Below, piece by piece: positions 47,750 through 56,347 of a DNA stretch of 64,000 nt (position 1 is the first letter of the stretch; each line of letters opens with the position of its first letter). Below the pieces are notes generated by a model that was not told the origin of the DNA, ran no database searches, and saw only the letters and a list, made by a program, of their open reading frames with translations. Origin of the DNA: Mesorhizobium loti (GTDB taxonomy: Bacteria; Pseudomonadota; Alphaproteobacteria; Rhizobiales; Rhizobiaceae); contig NZ_PJRO01000009.1 in the NCBI RefSeq assembly GCF_002858745.1, positions 1 through 64,000 of the forward strand. The letters run 5' to 3'. A program made the position numbers and the translations under genes.

Positions 47750-48329
47750 GTTCTCCGATCCGGTCCTGAATGCCCAGTCCGTCTTTCGCGCCGTCATGGA
47801 TGCGATGGCGAAGCCTGCGACGGTCGTCGAGGTCGATGCGGTGGTGACACCGCCTGCGCCGCTCGGTCGGGCGGCCGGCGCCGTGGCTTGTGCGCTGATT
47901 GATGCCGATACCCCGTTCTGGCTGGATGCTTCGCTGGCCGAACATGCTGCGTTGCGCGCCTGGCTTGCCTTTCACACCGGTGCCCGCGAGATGGCGACCT
48001 GTAGCGACGTCGCTTTCGCCCTGGTCGGCGCTCCGGCCACCATGCCGCCGCTGGACCGCTTTGCTCAAGGGACCCAGGAATATCCGGACCGTTCCGCCAC
48101 ACTGATCCTGCAGGTTCCGAGCCTTGAAGGCGGTGCACCGCTGACTTTCGAGGGCCCGGGTATACGCGACCGTGTCGTGCTGGCGCCGCGCGGCCTGCCG
48201 CGGGATTTAGCCTTCCAGTGGAAGGCCAACCGCAAGCGGTTCCCGCGCGGCGTCGACCTCATCCTCACCACGGGCGATGCCATCGCCTGCCTGCCGCGCT
48301 CAGTGCGCCTCGTCGAGATGGAGGGCTGA
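47718..48329 (+). CDS. phnH: C-P lyase core subunit PhnH
   Basis: A 203-residue PhnH (LEGGFSDPVLNAQSVFRAVMDAMAKPATVVEVDA, then LTFEGPGIRDRVVLAPRGLPRDLAFQWKANRKRFPRGVDLILTTGDAIACLPRSVRLVE). The start is the ATG at 47718 in the second copy of the tandem duplication, with GGAGAAG upstream. It is part of the ATP-phosphonate condensing complex and is followed 3 bases later by phnI. Confidence 0.95.
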   Translation: MLNEATALEGGFSDPVLNAQSVFRAVMDAMAKPATVVEVDAVVTPPAPLGRAAGAVACALIDADTPFWLDASLAEHAALRAWLAFHTGAREMATCSDVAFALVGAPATMPPLDRFAQGTQEYPDRSATLILQVPSLEGGAPLTFEGPGIRDRVVLAPRGLPRDLAFQWKANRKRFPRGVDLILTTGDAIACLPRSVRLVEMEG

Positions 48330-48332
48330 TCG

Positions 48333-49442
48333 ATGTATGTTGCAGTCAAGGGCGGCGAGGCCGCCATCGACAATGCCCATCGCCTGCTGGCCGACCGCCG
48401 TCGCGGCGACAGGTCGGTGCCGGCGCTGACCCTCGACCAGATCACCGAGCAATTGAGCATCGGCGTCGACCGCGTGATGAGCGAAGGCTCTCTCTACGAT
48501 CGCCGATTGGCAGCGCTTGCCATCAAGCAGGCGCGCGGAGACCTGATCGAGGCGATCTTCCTGGTGCGGGCCTATCGCACCACGCTGCCGCGTTTCGGTC
48601 ACAGCGAACCGGTCGACACCGGCGCTATGTTGGTCGAGAGGCGTGTGTCCGCCTGCTACAAGGACCTGCCGGGCGGTCAGCTGCTCGGCCCCACATTCGA
48701 CTACACGCACCGCCTGCTCGATGAGGAACTCGAGGGCGATCCGCTGGTCGAGACTGGCGCTTTGCGTGGCGGTGACCAGGAGCCGGTCATGCGCGTCGCC
48801 GACATTCTCGGGCAGGAAGGGCTGATCGAGGACGACGGCTTCATCGATCCTGCGGCCGAACCGGGCGACATCAACCAGACCCCGACGGAATTTCCGATGT
48901 CGCGCGCCATGCGATTGCAGTCGCTGTCGCGCGGCGACGAAGGTTTTCTGCTGGCACTCGGTTATTCGACCCAGCGCGGTTATGCGCGCAGCCACCCCTT
49001 TGTCGGCGAGGTCCGCATCGGCGAGGTCGATGTCGAGGTGTTCATGCCGGAGCTCGGCTTTGCCGTGCCGGTTGGCCGCGTCCAAGTCACCGAGTGCCAG
49101 ATGGTCAACCAGTTCAAGGGATCGGCCAAGGCGCCGCCGCAGTTCACACGCGGTTATGGTCTCGTCTTCGGCCAGTCCGAGCGCAAGGCGATGGCGATGT
49201 CGCTGTGTGATCGCGCATTGCGTGCGGAGGAACTGGGCGAGGATCTGGTTGCTGCGCCGCAGGACCAGGAATTTGTGCTGTCGCATTGCGACAACGTCCA
49301 GGCCACTGGCTTCGTCGAACATTTGAAACTGCCGCACTATGTCGACTTCCAGGCCGAGCTCGGTCTGGTTCGTACCATGCGCTCCGAATACGAGCAGCGT
49401 ACCGGCGAGGCGGTTCTCGAAACAAGGGAAGCCGCCGAATGA
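48333..49442 (+). CDS. phnI: C-P lyase core subunit PhnI
   Basis: A 369-residue PhnI (MYVAVKGGEAAIDNAHRLLADRRRGD, LGYSTQRGYARSHPFVGEVRIGEVDVEVFMPELGFAVPVGRVQVTECQMVNQF). PhnI is the nucleosidase-like subunit that, with PhnG and PhnH, forms 5'-phosphoribosyl phosphonate triphosphate precursors. Its length is near the E. coli 354. The stop overlaps the phnJ start (ATGA). Confidence 0.97.
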   Translation: MYVAVKGGEAAIDNAHRLLADRRRGDRSVPALTLDQITEQLSIGVDRVMSEGSLYDRRLAALAIKQARGDLIEAIFLVRAYRTTLPRFGHSEPVDTGAMLVERRVSACYKDLPGGQLLGPTFDYTHRLLDEELEGDPLVETGALRGGDQEPVMRVADILGQEGLIEDDGFIDPAAEPGDINQTPTEFPMSRAMRLQSLSRGDEGFLLALGYSTQRGYARSHPFVGEVRIGEVDVEVFMPELGFAVPVGRVQVTECQMVNQFKGSAKAPPQFTRGYGLVFGQSERKAMAMSLCDRALRAEELGEDLVAAPQDQEFVLSHCDNVQATGFVEHLKLPHYVDFQAELGLVRTMRSEYEQRTGEAVLETREAAE

Positions 49443-50314
49443 ACGCGCAGGCATCAAACTACAATTTCGCCTATCTCGACGAACAGACCAAGCGCATGAT
49501 CCGGCGCGCCATCCTCAAGGCGATCGCCGTGCCTGGCTACCAGGTGCCGTTCGCCAGCCGCGAAATGCCGATGCCTTATGGCTGGGGCACCGGCGGTGTG
49601 CAGGTGACGGCCTCGATCCTTGGGCCGGACGATGTGTTGAAAGTCATCGATCAGGGCGCCGACGACACCACCAACGCGGTCTCGATCCGCAAGTTCTTCC
49701 AGAGGGTTGCCGGGGTCGAAACGACCACCAGCACCGAAGAGGCGACGATCATCCAGACCCGCCACCGCATTCCGGAGGCGCCGCTTCAGGAAGGCCAGGT
49801 GCTGGTCTACCAGGTGCCGATCCCCGAGCCGCTGCGCTTCCTTGAACCGCGCGAGACGGAAACCCGCAAGATGCATGCGCTGGAGGAATACGGCCTCATG
49901 CATGTGAAGCTCTATGAGGACATCGCCAGGAACGGCCACATCGCCACCACCTATGCCTATCCGGTGAAGGTCGAGGGCCGTTATGTGATGGATCCGTCGC
50001 CGACGCCGAAGTTTGACAATCCCAAGATGCACATGTCGCCGGCATTGCAGCTGTTCGGCGCTGGGCGTGAGAAGCGCATCTATGCGGTGCCGCCGCACAC
50101 CGAGGTGGTCAGCCTCGACTTCGAGGATCATCCTTTCGAAGTGCAGCGTTTCGACAAGCCCTGCGCGTTGTGCGGCGCCGAGCAGGTCTATCTCGACGAA
50201 GTCGTGCTCGATGATCGCGGCGGGCGCATGTTCGTCTGCTCCGACACGCACCATTGCGAAAGCCGCCAGGCCGCGGGCCATCGTGGCGAGATGTCTGGGG
50301 AGGCCCTGTCATGA
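49439..50314 (+). CDS. phnJ: C-P lyase radical SAM subunit PhnJ
   Basis: A 291-residue radical SAM enzyme that breaks the carbon-phosphorus bond. The Cys motif CALC-x21-CSDTHHC (Cys242, 245, 267, 273) is complete; by comparison with E. coli the first three hold the 4Fe-4S cluster and the last supplies the thiyl radical. The N-terminal NYNFAYLDEQTKRMIRRAILKAIAVPGYQVPFASREMPMPYGWGTGG is typical. The ATG at 49439 overlaps the phnI stop. The stop overlaps phnK (ATGA). Confidence 0.98.
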   Translation: MNAQASNYNFAYLDEQTKRMIRRAILKAIAVPGYQVPFASREMPMPYGWGTGGVQVTASILGPDDVLKVIDQGADDTTNAVSIRKFFQRVAGVETTTSTEEATIIQTRHRIPEAPLQEGQVLVYQVPIPEPLRFLEPRETETRKMHALEEYGLMHVKLYEDIARNGHIATTYAYPVKVEGRYVMDPSPTPKFDNPKMHMSPALQLFGAGREKRIYAVPPHTEVVSLDFEDHPFEVQRFDKPCALCGAEQVYLDEVVLDDRGGRMFVCSDTHHCESRQAAGHRGEMSGEALS

Positions 50315-51126
50315 CTGTTTCGGTGAGGATCGACCACTCTGAGGTCGAAACGGACAATCTGCCGCTGATGTCGGTCAGGTCGGTGAGCAAGCATTACGGC
50401 CAGCGCATCGGCTGCGCCGATGTCGATTTCGACATCTGGCCGGGTGAAGTGTTGGCGATCGTCGGTGAGTCCGGTTCGGGCAAGACGACACTGCTCAACT
50501 GCATCTCCACGCGCCTCGCGCCGACCACCGGAACGGTGTCCTACCGGATGCGCGATGGTGAGATGCGCGACTTGTACGGGTTGGGCGAAGCCGAACGCCG
50601 CCTGCTGCTGCGCACCGACTGGGGCTTCGTCCATCAGAACCCGGCCGATGGCCTGCGCATGACGGTTTCGGCCGGCGCCAATGTCGGCGAGCGGCTGATG
50701 GCGGTCGGCGATCGCCACTACGGCAACATCCGCGCCACCGCCACCGACTGGCTCGGCCGTGTCGAAATCGACGCCGACCGCATCGACGACCAGCCGCGCG
50801 ACTTCTCCGGCGGTATGCGCCAGCGCCTGCAGATCGCGCGCAATCTGGTCACCGCGCCGCGTCTCGTCTTCATGGACGAGCCGACCGGTGGCCTCGACGT
50901 CTCGGTGCAGGCGCGCCTGCTCGACCTGCTGCGCGGCCTGGTTCACGATCTCGGTCTCGCCGTCATCATCGTCACGCACGATCTCGCCGTTGCGCGCCTG
51001 CTGTCTCACCGCATGATGGTGATGAAGGACGGCCGCGTGATCGAACACGGGCTGACCGACCGTCTGCTCGACGATCCGCAGGCGCCCTACACGCAACTGC
51101 TCGTTTCTTCGATCCTGCAAGTCTGA
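50311..51126 (+). CDS. phnK: C-P lyase associated ABC-type ATPase PhnK
   Basis: A 271-residue ABC ATPase. Walker A is GESGSGKTTLLNCIS, the signature DFSGGMRQRLQIARNL, Walker B RLVFMDEPTGGLD and the H-loop VTHDLAV. PhnK binds the C-P lyase core and is not part of an importer. The ATG at 50311 overlaps the phnJ stop. Confidence 0.96.
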   Translation: MTVSVRIDHSEVETDNLPLMSVRSVSKHYGQRIGCADVDFDIWPGEVLAIVGESGSGKTTLLNCISTRLAPTTGTVSYRMRDGEMRDLYGLGEAERRLLLRTDWGFVHQNPADGLRMTVSAGANVGERLMAVGDRHYGNIRATATDWLGRVEIDADRIDDQPRDFSGGMRQRLQIARNLVTAPRLVFMDEPTGGLDVSVQARLLDLLRGLVHDLGLAVIIVTHDLAVARLLSHRMMVMKDGRVIEHGLTDRLLDDPQAPYTQLLVSSILQV

Positions 51127-51135
51127 GGCGTGATC

Positions 51136-51846
51136 ATGGCTACTCCTTTGCTTAACGTTTCCGGTCTTGCCAAGACCTTCACCATGCATCTGCGCGGCGG
51201 CATCGAGCTGCCGGTGATCGCGGATGCCACCTTTGTGCTCGAAGGCGGAAAATGCGCCGTGCTCGGCGGACCGTCTGGCGCCGGCAAGAGCTCGATCCTC
51301 AAGATGCTCTACGGCAACTACGCCGTGAATGAAGGCAGCATCGAAATCCTGCATCGCGGCCATAGGGTCGACCTGGCAACGGCCGCCCCACGCACCATGC
51401 TGGAGATACGTCGTGAGACGATTGGCTATGTCAGCCAGTTCCTGCGGGTCGTGCCGCGCGTCAGCGCGCTCGACATCGTTGCCGAGCCGCTGGTCGAGCG
51501 CGGTACGGATCGCAGCAAGGCGGCCGACAAGGCTCGCGAACTGTTGAGCCGTCTCAACCTGCCCGAACGCTTGTGGGCCCTGCCGCCCGCTACCTTCTCC
51601 GGCGGCGAACAGCAGCGCGTCAATATCGCACGCGGTTTCATCACGGGCCATCCGGTGCTGCTGCTCGACGAGCCGACAGCTTCGCTTGACGCTACCAACC
51701 GTGCCGTCGTCGTCGATATGATCGAGGAGAAAAAGCGGGCAGGGGTGGCCTTGCTCGGTATCTTCCACGATGCCGACGTGCGCAACGCCGTTGCCGACAT
51801 CGTCATCGACGTCACCGGCTTTGCGCCGGACCGAAAGGCAGCGTGA
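51136..51846 (+). CDS. phnL: C-P lyase associated ABC-type ATPase PhnL
   Basis: A 236-residue ABC ATPase with Walker A GGPSGAGKSSILKMLYGNY, signature FSGGEQQRVNIARGF, Walker B VLLLDEPTASLD and H-loop FHDADV. PhnL pairs with PhnK on the C-P lyase complex. The ATG at 51136 is used rather than the GTG at 51130. Confidence 0.95.
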   Translation: MATPLLNVSGLAKTFTMHLRGGIELPVIADATFVLEGGKCAVLGGPSGAGKSSILKMLYGNYAVNEGSIEILHRGHRVDLATAAPRTMLEIRRETIGYVSQFLRVVPRVSALDIVAEPLVERGTDRSKAADKARELLSRLNLPERLWALPPATFSGGEQQRVNIARGFITGHPVLLLDEPTASLDATNRAVVVDMIEEKKRAGVALLGIFHDADVRNAVADIVIDVTGFAPDRKAA

Positions 51847-51848
51847 TC

Positions 51849-52547
51849 ATGCCACGTCTTTCCGAAACCCCGTTTGTCGACCCAACCGCCCACCTCGAGA
51901 ACTGCACGCTCGGCCGTTACACCGAAGTGACCGAGGGCTGCCGCCTCACCGAGACCGAATTAGGCGACTATTCCTACATCATGCCGAACGGTCAGACCTG
52001 GTGCGTGACCATCGGCAAGTTCGCCAACATCGCCGCCTCCGTGCGCATCAACGCCACAAACCATCCAATGTCGCGCGCCACGCTGCATCATTTCACCTAT
52101 CGCGCCGGCGACTATTTCGAGGACGCCGCGCATGAGGATGATTTCTTCGCCGCGCGCCGTGCCAATCGCGTTGTGGTCGGCCACGACACCTGGATCGGTC
52201 ATGGCGTCACCATCCTGCCCGGTGTGACCATTGGCGACGGTGCGGTCGTTGGCTCTGGCGCTGTCGTTACCAGGGATGTCGAACCCTACACGATCGTCGC
52301 TGGTGTGCCGGCTAAGTTCATGCGCCGCCGCTTCGAACCGGCGATCGCAGAACGCATGCAGGTGCTGGCCTGGTGGGATTGGGATCACGCCGTGCTGCGT
52401 GCAGCACTCGACGATTTCCGCAATCTGAGCGCCGAGGCCTTCCTCGAACGCTACGAAGGTCGATCAGGCACCACGATATCGGTGAATGGTCACACAGCTG
52501 ACATGAACGGTACATCCGACCGTCATCGAGAAGCAGTAACCGGGTAA
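51849..52547 (+). CDS. Hexapeptide-repeat acetyltransferase of phosphonate clusters
   Basis: A 232-residue left-handed beta-helix acyltransferase (xenobiotic acetyltransferase/DapH-like). Hexapeptide stretches are THLENCTLGRYTEVTEGCRLTETELGDYSYIM and HDTWIGHGVTILPGVTIGDGAVVGSGAVVTRDVEPYTIVAGVPAKFMRRRF, with the catalytic-type His in INATNHPMSRATLHHF. It belongs to the group regularly encoded after phnL in rhizobia, probably acetylating aminophosphonates as PhnO does in E. coli, although PhnO is an unrelated GNAT enzyme. The ATG at 51849 follows the phnL stop by 2 bases. Confidence 0.88.
   Translation: MPRLSETPFVDPTAHLENCTLGRYTEVTEGCRLTETELGDYSYIMPNGQTWCVTIGKFANIAASVRINATNHPMSRATLHHFTYRAGDYFEDAAHEDDFFAARRANRVVVGHDTWIGHGVTILPGVTIGDGAVVGSGAVVTRDVEPYTIVAGVPAKFMRRRFEPAIAERMQVLAWWDWDHAVLRAALDDFRNLSAEAFLERYEGRSGTTISVNGHTADMNGTSDRHREAVTG
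52487..52526 (+). promoter_or_regulatory. PHO-box-like repeat array upstream of phnC
   Basis: TGGTCAC, CTGACAT, GGTACAT and CCGTCAT start at 52487, 52498, 52509 and 52520, an exact 11-base period. They match CTGTCAT at 4, 6, 3 and 6 of 7 positions. The array is inside the 3' end of the acetyltransferase gene, 148 bases before phnC, and could start a separate phnCDE transcript. Confidence 0.5.
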
Positions 52548-52673
52548 CCAATTCCGGCTGGGCGACGCGGCCTTGCCGGTCGCGGTCGCGTACCCGGACA
52601 AGCAATCTACTCGCGTCCATCGACGACCACTCAATTGGTGCAGGGGCCCGAGGCCCGAACCAGGAGCGATTTC

Positions 52674-53525
52674 ATGAACGCCATTTCCATACGCAACCTG
52701 TCGAAGAATTTTGGCAAGAAGCGCGCACTCGATAATGTCAGCCTCGACATCGGCAAGGGCGAGATGGTTGCGCTGATCGGCGCCTCCGGCTCCGGCAAGA
52801 GTACGCTGCTGCGCCACATCTGCGGGCTGGAGACCGGCCAGACGGGCGCCAGCACGATCGAGATCTTCGGTGCCAGCCTGCAGAACAATGGCCGGCTGTC
52901 GGGCGGTGCCCGCGGTCTGCGCCGCAACATCGGCGTGATCTTCCAGCAGTTCAACCTGGTCAACCGGCTGTCGGTTCTGTCCAACGTGCTGATCGGCAAT
53001 CTCGGTCGCATCCCGGTGTGGCGCGGAACACTCGGGCTGTTCAGCGCCGAGGAAAAGCGGCTCGCCCGCGAGGCGCTTGCCAAGGTCGGCATTCCGGAAG
53101 TGGCCTGGCAGCGCGCGTCGACGCTATCGGGTGGCCAGCAGCAGCGCGCGGCGATCGCGCGCACGCTGGTGCAGCGCTCCAACATCCTGCTCGCAGACGA
53201 GCCGATCGCCTCGCTCGACCCGTCGTCGGCACGCCGCGTCATGGAAGTGCTGGCCGGTGTCAACCGCGAGGACGGCATCACCTGCGTGGTGTCGCTGCAC
53301 CAGGTTGAATATGCCCGTCGTTATTGCCCGCGCACCATCGCGCTGAAGGACGGCCGCGTCGTGTTCGACGGCCCGTCATCCAGGCTTACCCATCGAACCC
53401 TGATCGAACTCTACGGCTCGAATTCCGAAGAGTTGATCCTGCCCGAGGCTGTTCCGGATTTCGTCCCCGAATATCCGGAACCTGCGACCACCAAGAACCC
53501 GGACATGGCGCCGGCTTTCGCCTGA
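52674..53525 (+). CDS. phnC: Phosphonate ABC transporter ATP-binding protein PhnC
   Basis: A 283-residue importer ATPase. Walker A is GASGSGKSTLLRHICGLE, signature TLSGGQQQRAAIARTL, Walker B ILLADEPIASLD and H-loop SLHQVEYA. The N-terminus MNAISIRNLSKNFGKKRALDNVSLDIGKGEMVALI and overall layout fit PhnC. CAGGAGCG precedes the ATG at 52674. It drives phosphonate uptake with PhnD and PhnE encoded next. Confidence 0.96.
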   Translation: MNAISIRNLSKNFGKKRALDNVSLDIGKGEMVALIGASGSGKSTLLRHICGLETGQTGASTIEIFGASLQNNGRLSGGARGLRRNIGVIFQQFNLVNRLSVLSNVLIGNLGRIPVWRGTLGLFSAEEKRLAREALAKVGIPEVAWQRASTLSGGQQQRAAIARTLVQRSNILLADEPIASLDPSSARRVMEVLAGVNREDGITCVVSLHQVEYARRYCPRTIALKDGRVVFDGPSSRLTHRTLIELYGSNSEELILPEAVPDFVPEYPEPATTKNPDMAPAFA

Positions 53526-53550
53526 ACAGAAACCAACAGGAGACGTTGAC

Positions 53551-54543
53551 ATGAACGCTATGCTCAAGGCCATCGCCGCCACGGCGATCGCCTTCACCCT
53601 CACCGGTGCCGCCTATGCCGAAGAGATCAATTTCGGCATCATCTCGACCGAATCCCAGCAGAACCTCAAGCCGAAGTGGGAACCCTTCCTCGCCGACATG
53701 AAGAAGGAAACCGGCCTCGACGTGAAGCCGTTCTTCGCTTCGGACTATGCCGGCGTCATCGAGGGCATGCGTTTCGGCAAGGTGCAGATGGCCTGGTACG
53801 GCAACAAGTCGGCCATGGAAGCGGTCGATCGCGCTGACGGCGAGATCTTCGCCCAGACCGTCTCCGTCGACGGCAACCCAGGCTACTGGTCGCTGATCCT
53901 CGCTCCGAAAGACAGCAAGCTGAACACGGTCGAAGACCTGTTGAAGTGCGACAAGACCCTGAATTTCGGCCTCGGTGATCCGAACTCGACCTCGGGCTAT
54001 CTGGTCCCGACCACCTTCGTCTTCGCGGCCAACAAGGTCGACCCGAAGAACTGCTTCAAGGCGGTCACCAACGCCAACCACGAAACCAACGCCATGGCCG
54101 TTGCCAATGGCCAGCTCGACGCGGCCGCCAACAATACCGAGAACATGGCCCTGATCGAGAAGAACCAGCCGGCAGCCTTCGCCAAGATCAAGGTGATCTG
54201 GAAATCGCCGCTGATCCCTTCCGACCCGATCGTCTGGCGCAAGGAATTGCCGCAGGCAACCAAGGACAAGTTGAAGAACTTCATCCTGACCTACGGCACC
54301 GACAAGTCGAAGGGTGACGTCGCCAAGGAAAAGGAAATCCTGGCCGGCCTGCAGTGGGCGCCGTTCCGCCCCTCCGACAACGATCAGCTGCTGCCGATCC
54401 GCGTCATGGAGCTGGCCAAGGCCAAGGCCAAGGTCGAAGCCGACGCCAACCTCTCGGAAGCCGACAAGAAGGCCAAGATCGAGAAGATCGAAGCCGAGAA
54501 GGCCGGCTACGAAGCCAAGATCAAGGCCAAGGGCCAGAGCTGA
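53551..54543 (+). CDS. phnD: Phosphonate-binding periplasmic protein PhnD
   Basis: A 330-residue periplasmic binding protein with a signal peptide (MNAMLKAIAATAIAFTLTGAAYA). Family parts include INFGIISTESQQNLKPKWEPFLADMKKETGLDVKPFFASDYAGVIEGMRFGKVQMAWYGNKSAMEAVDR and FGLGDPNSTSGYLVPTTFVFA. The C-terminal 35 residues are Lys/Ala/Glu-rich (LAKAKAKVEADANLSEADKKAKIEKIEAEK), a helical tail beyond the core fold. CAGGAGACG precedes the ATG. A 243-bp palindromic repeat separates it from phnE. Confidence 0.96.
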   Translation: MNAMLKAIAATAIAFTLTGAAYAEEINFGIISTESQQNLKPKWEPFLADMKKETGLDVKPFFASDYAGVIEGMRFGKVQMAWYGNKSAMEAVDRADGEIFAQTVSVDGNPGYWSLILAPKDSKLNTVEDLLKCDKTLNFGLGDPNSTSGYLVPTTFVFAANKVDPKNCFKAVTNANHETNAMAVANGQLDAAANNTENMALIEKNQPAAFAKIKVIWKSPLIPSDPIVWRKELPQATKDKLKNFILTYGTDKSKGDVAKEKEILAGLQWAPFRPSDNDQLLPIRVMELAKAKAKVEADANLSEADKKAKIEKIEAEKAGYEAKIKAKGQS

Positions 54544-54559
54544 TCGGCCTGCTACTCGG

Positions 54560-54802
54560 GTGCGTCCTTCGAGGCTCCCCCGCGGCAGGATTGACCTTTC
54601 GGTCGACCTTGTCGCGGGCTCGCGCCTCAGGATGAGGACCGCCAGCATAAACGATCCTCATCCTGAGGCGTTCGCATCTCAGGATGAGAACTACCGGCAT
54701 AAACGATCCTCATCCTGAGGTACTCGCATTTCAGGATGAGAACCACCGACGCAAACGGTCCTCATCCTGAGGTGCTCGCGAAGCGAGCCTCGAAGGACGC
54801 AC
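54560..54802. repeat. 243-bp palindromic element with 18-bp perfect inverted ends, between phnD and phnE
   Basis: GTGCGTCCTTCGAGGCTC (54560-54577) is the exact reverse complement of 54785-54802. Inside are three 52-bp tandem units starting at about 54626, 54678 and 54730, each with TCAGGATGAG..CCTCATCCTGAGG able to form a hairpin. A relative lies at 10256-10490. It has no coding frame. Confidence 0.85.
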
Positions 54803-54820
54803 GGATAGAAGAGAACGACG

Positions 54821-55639
54821 ATGACCCAAACGACACATGTCGGTGAAACCGCCAAATCACCCCCCGAGATCGGGCGCGACTGGACCCGTGATGCCTGGAC
54901 CACCGTCACCTGGATCGGCCTGATCCTGCTCCTGATCTGGAGCTGGGCACCGGCCGAGATGTTCCGCTGGACCTACCTCTTCACCGATGCCGACAACATG
55001 GCGCAATATGCCGCCGGCTTCTCGCATCCGAACTTCGGGGAATGGCGCTACTACCTGCAGGAGATGCTGGTCACCATCCAGATCGCGCTGTGGGGCACCT
55101 TCCTGGCGGCGATCCTGGCGGTTCCGTTCGGCATCCTCTCCGCGTCCAACATGGCGCCTTGGTACATCGTCCAGCCGGTGCGCCGGCTGATGGACCTGTT
55201 CCGCTCCATCCATGAGCTTGTCTATGCGGTGCTGTTCGTCGTCGCGGTCGGCCTCGGGCCGTTTGCCGGCGTCATGGCGCTGTTCATCCACACCACCGGC
55301 ATCCTGGCCAAGCTGTTCTCCGAGGCCGTCGAGGCAATTGATCCGCGCCCCGTCGAGGCGATCCGGGCCACCGGCGCGACACGCCTGCAGGAGGTTATCT
55401 TCGGTGTGGTGCCACAGGTGCTGCCGTTGTGGCTGTCCTATGCACTCTACCGTTTCGAATCCAATGTGCGCGCCGCCACCGTGCTTGGCGTCATCGGTGC
55501 AGGCGGCATCGGCCAGGTACTGTTCGAGAGCATCCGCGGCTTCTATTACCCTGAAGCCGCCGCAATGCTCATCATCATGCTGGTCACGGTGTCGTTGATC
55601 GACGTCATTTCGCAGCAACTGCGGAAGTTGTTCCTGTGA
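54821..55639 (+). CDS. phnE: Phosphonate ABC transporter permease PhnE
   Basis: A 272-residue permease with about six membrane helices. The cytoplasmic loop EAVEAIDPRPVEAIRATGATRLQEVIFGVVPQVLPLWLSYALYRFESNVRAATVLGVIGAGGIG holds the conserved EAA-type motif. Only one phnE is present; some rhizobial clusters have two. The stop overlaps the next gene (TGATG). Confidence 0.96.
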   Translation: MTQTTHVGETAKSPPEIGRDWTRDAWTTVTWIGLILLLIWSWAPAEMFRWTYLFTDADNMAQYAAGFSHPNFGEWRYYLQEMLVTIQIALWGTFLAAILAVPFGILSASNMAPWYIVQPVRRLMDLFRSIHELVYAVLFVVAVGLGPFAGVMALFIHTTGILAKLFSEAVEAIDPRPVEAIRATGATRLQEVIFGVVPQVLPLWLSYALYRFESNVRAATVLGVIGAGGIGQVLFESIRGFYYPEAAAMLIIMLVTVSLIDVISQQLRKLFL

Positions 55640-56346
55640 TGCGCTACGCGGTCTATTTCACGCCTTCCGAGGACGATCCGCTGACCAGGGCGGCGTCCAA
55701 CTGGCTTGGTCGCGATGCCTTCTCGGGCGAACTGCTTGCAGCGCCATCATTCGATGGTTTGCCAGCTGAGGAAATCTCCAGGCTGACGGGTGAGCCGCGC
55801 CGCTACGGCTTCCACGCCACCATCGTCGCGCCGTTCCGGCCTGCAGACGGCATCGGCCTGGTCGAGATCGAGGAGAGTTTCGACCGGTTCTGCGCCAAGA
55901 CCACGCGGTTCTTCATCGAAGGCCTGCGCATCGGGCAGCTTGGCTCTTTCCTGGCGCTGCTGCCGACCGAGACGGAATACCAGCTTTCCGCCTTTGCTGC
56001 CGACGCCGTCCTGCATTTCGCACCGGTGCGTGCTGCACTCACTGAAGCTGAAATCGAGCGTCGCGATCCGTCGAAGCTCAACACGCGCCAGTCCGCCTAT
56101 CTCAGGCGTCATGGCTATCCCTTCGTGATGGACGAATTCCGTTTTCACATGACGCTGAGCGAGCGTTTGCCGGAGGAGACGCTGACGCGGGTGCAGCCGG
56201 CGCTGGAACGCCGCTTCGAGGCCTTCACAGGGCGTCCGTTCGCCATCGACGGTCTTGCCCTGTTCGTCGAGCGCGAACCCGGCGCGCCCTTCACCGTGCA
56301 TTCCTATCGGCCGTTGCGGCCAGTTGAAGCCAGAAAGTCTGCCTGA
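55639..56346 (+). CDS. DUF1045 phosphonate-cluster protein (2H phosphoesterase-like)
   Basis: A 235-residue protein of the DUF1045 family regularly found between phnE and phnM. It has two His-x-Thr/Ser-like motifs, YGFHATIVAPF (near residue 55) and EFRFHMTLSERL (near residue 170), the signature of 2H phosphoesterases. A cyclic-phosphate hydrolysis role after C-P cleavage is plausible but inferred. The ATG at 55639 overlaps the phnE stop. Confidence 0.9.
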   Translation: MRYAVYFTPSEDDPLTRAASNWLGRDAFSGELLAAPSFDGLPAEEISRLTGEPRRYGFHATIVAPFRPADGIGLVEIEESFDRFCAKTTRFFIEGLRIGQLGSFLALLPTETEYQLSAFAADAVLHFAPVRAALTEAEIERRDPSKLNTRQSAYLRRHGYPFVMDEFRFHMTLSERLPEETLTRVQPALERRFEAFTGRPFAIDGLALFVEREPGAPFTVHSYRPLRPVEARKSA

Positions 56347-56347
56347 G

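Noticed and set aside
54626..54781. Three 52-bp tandem units resembling a short CRISPR array
   Set aside because: The units are diverged repeats of one palindromic sequence with no unique spacers, no cas genes nearby, and they sit inside a longer inverted-repeat element.
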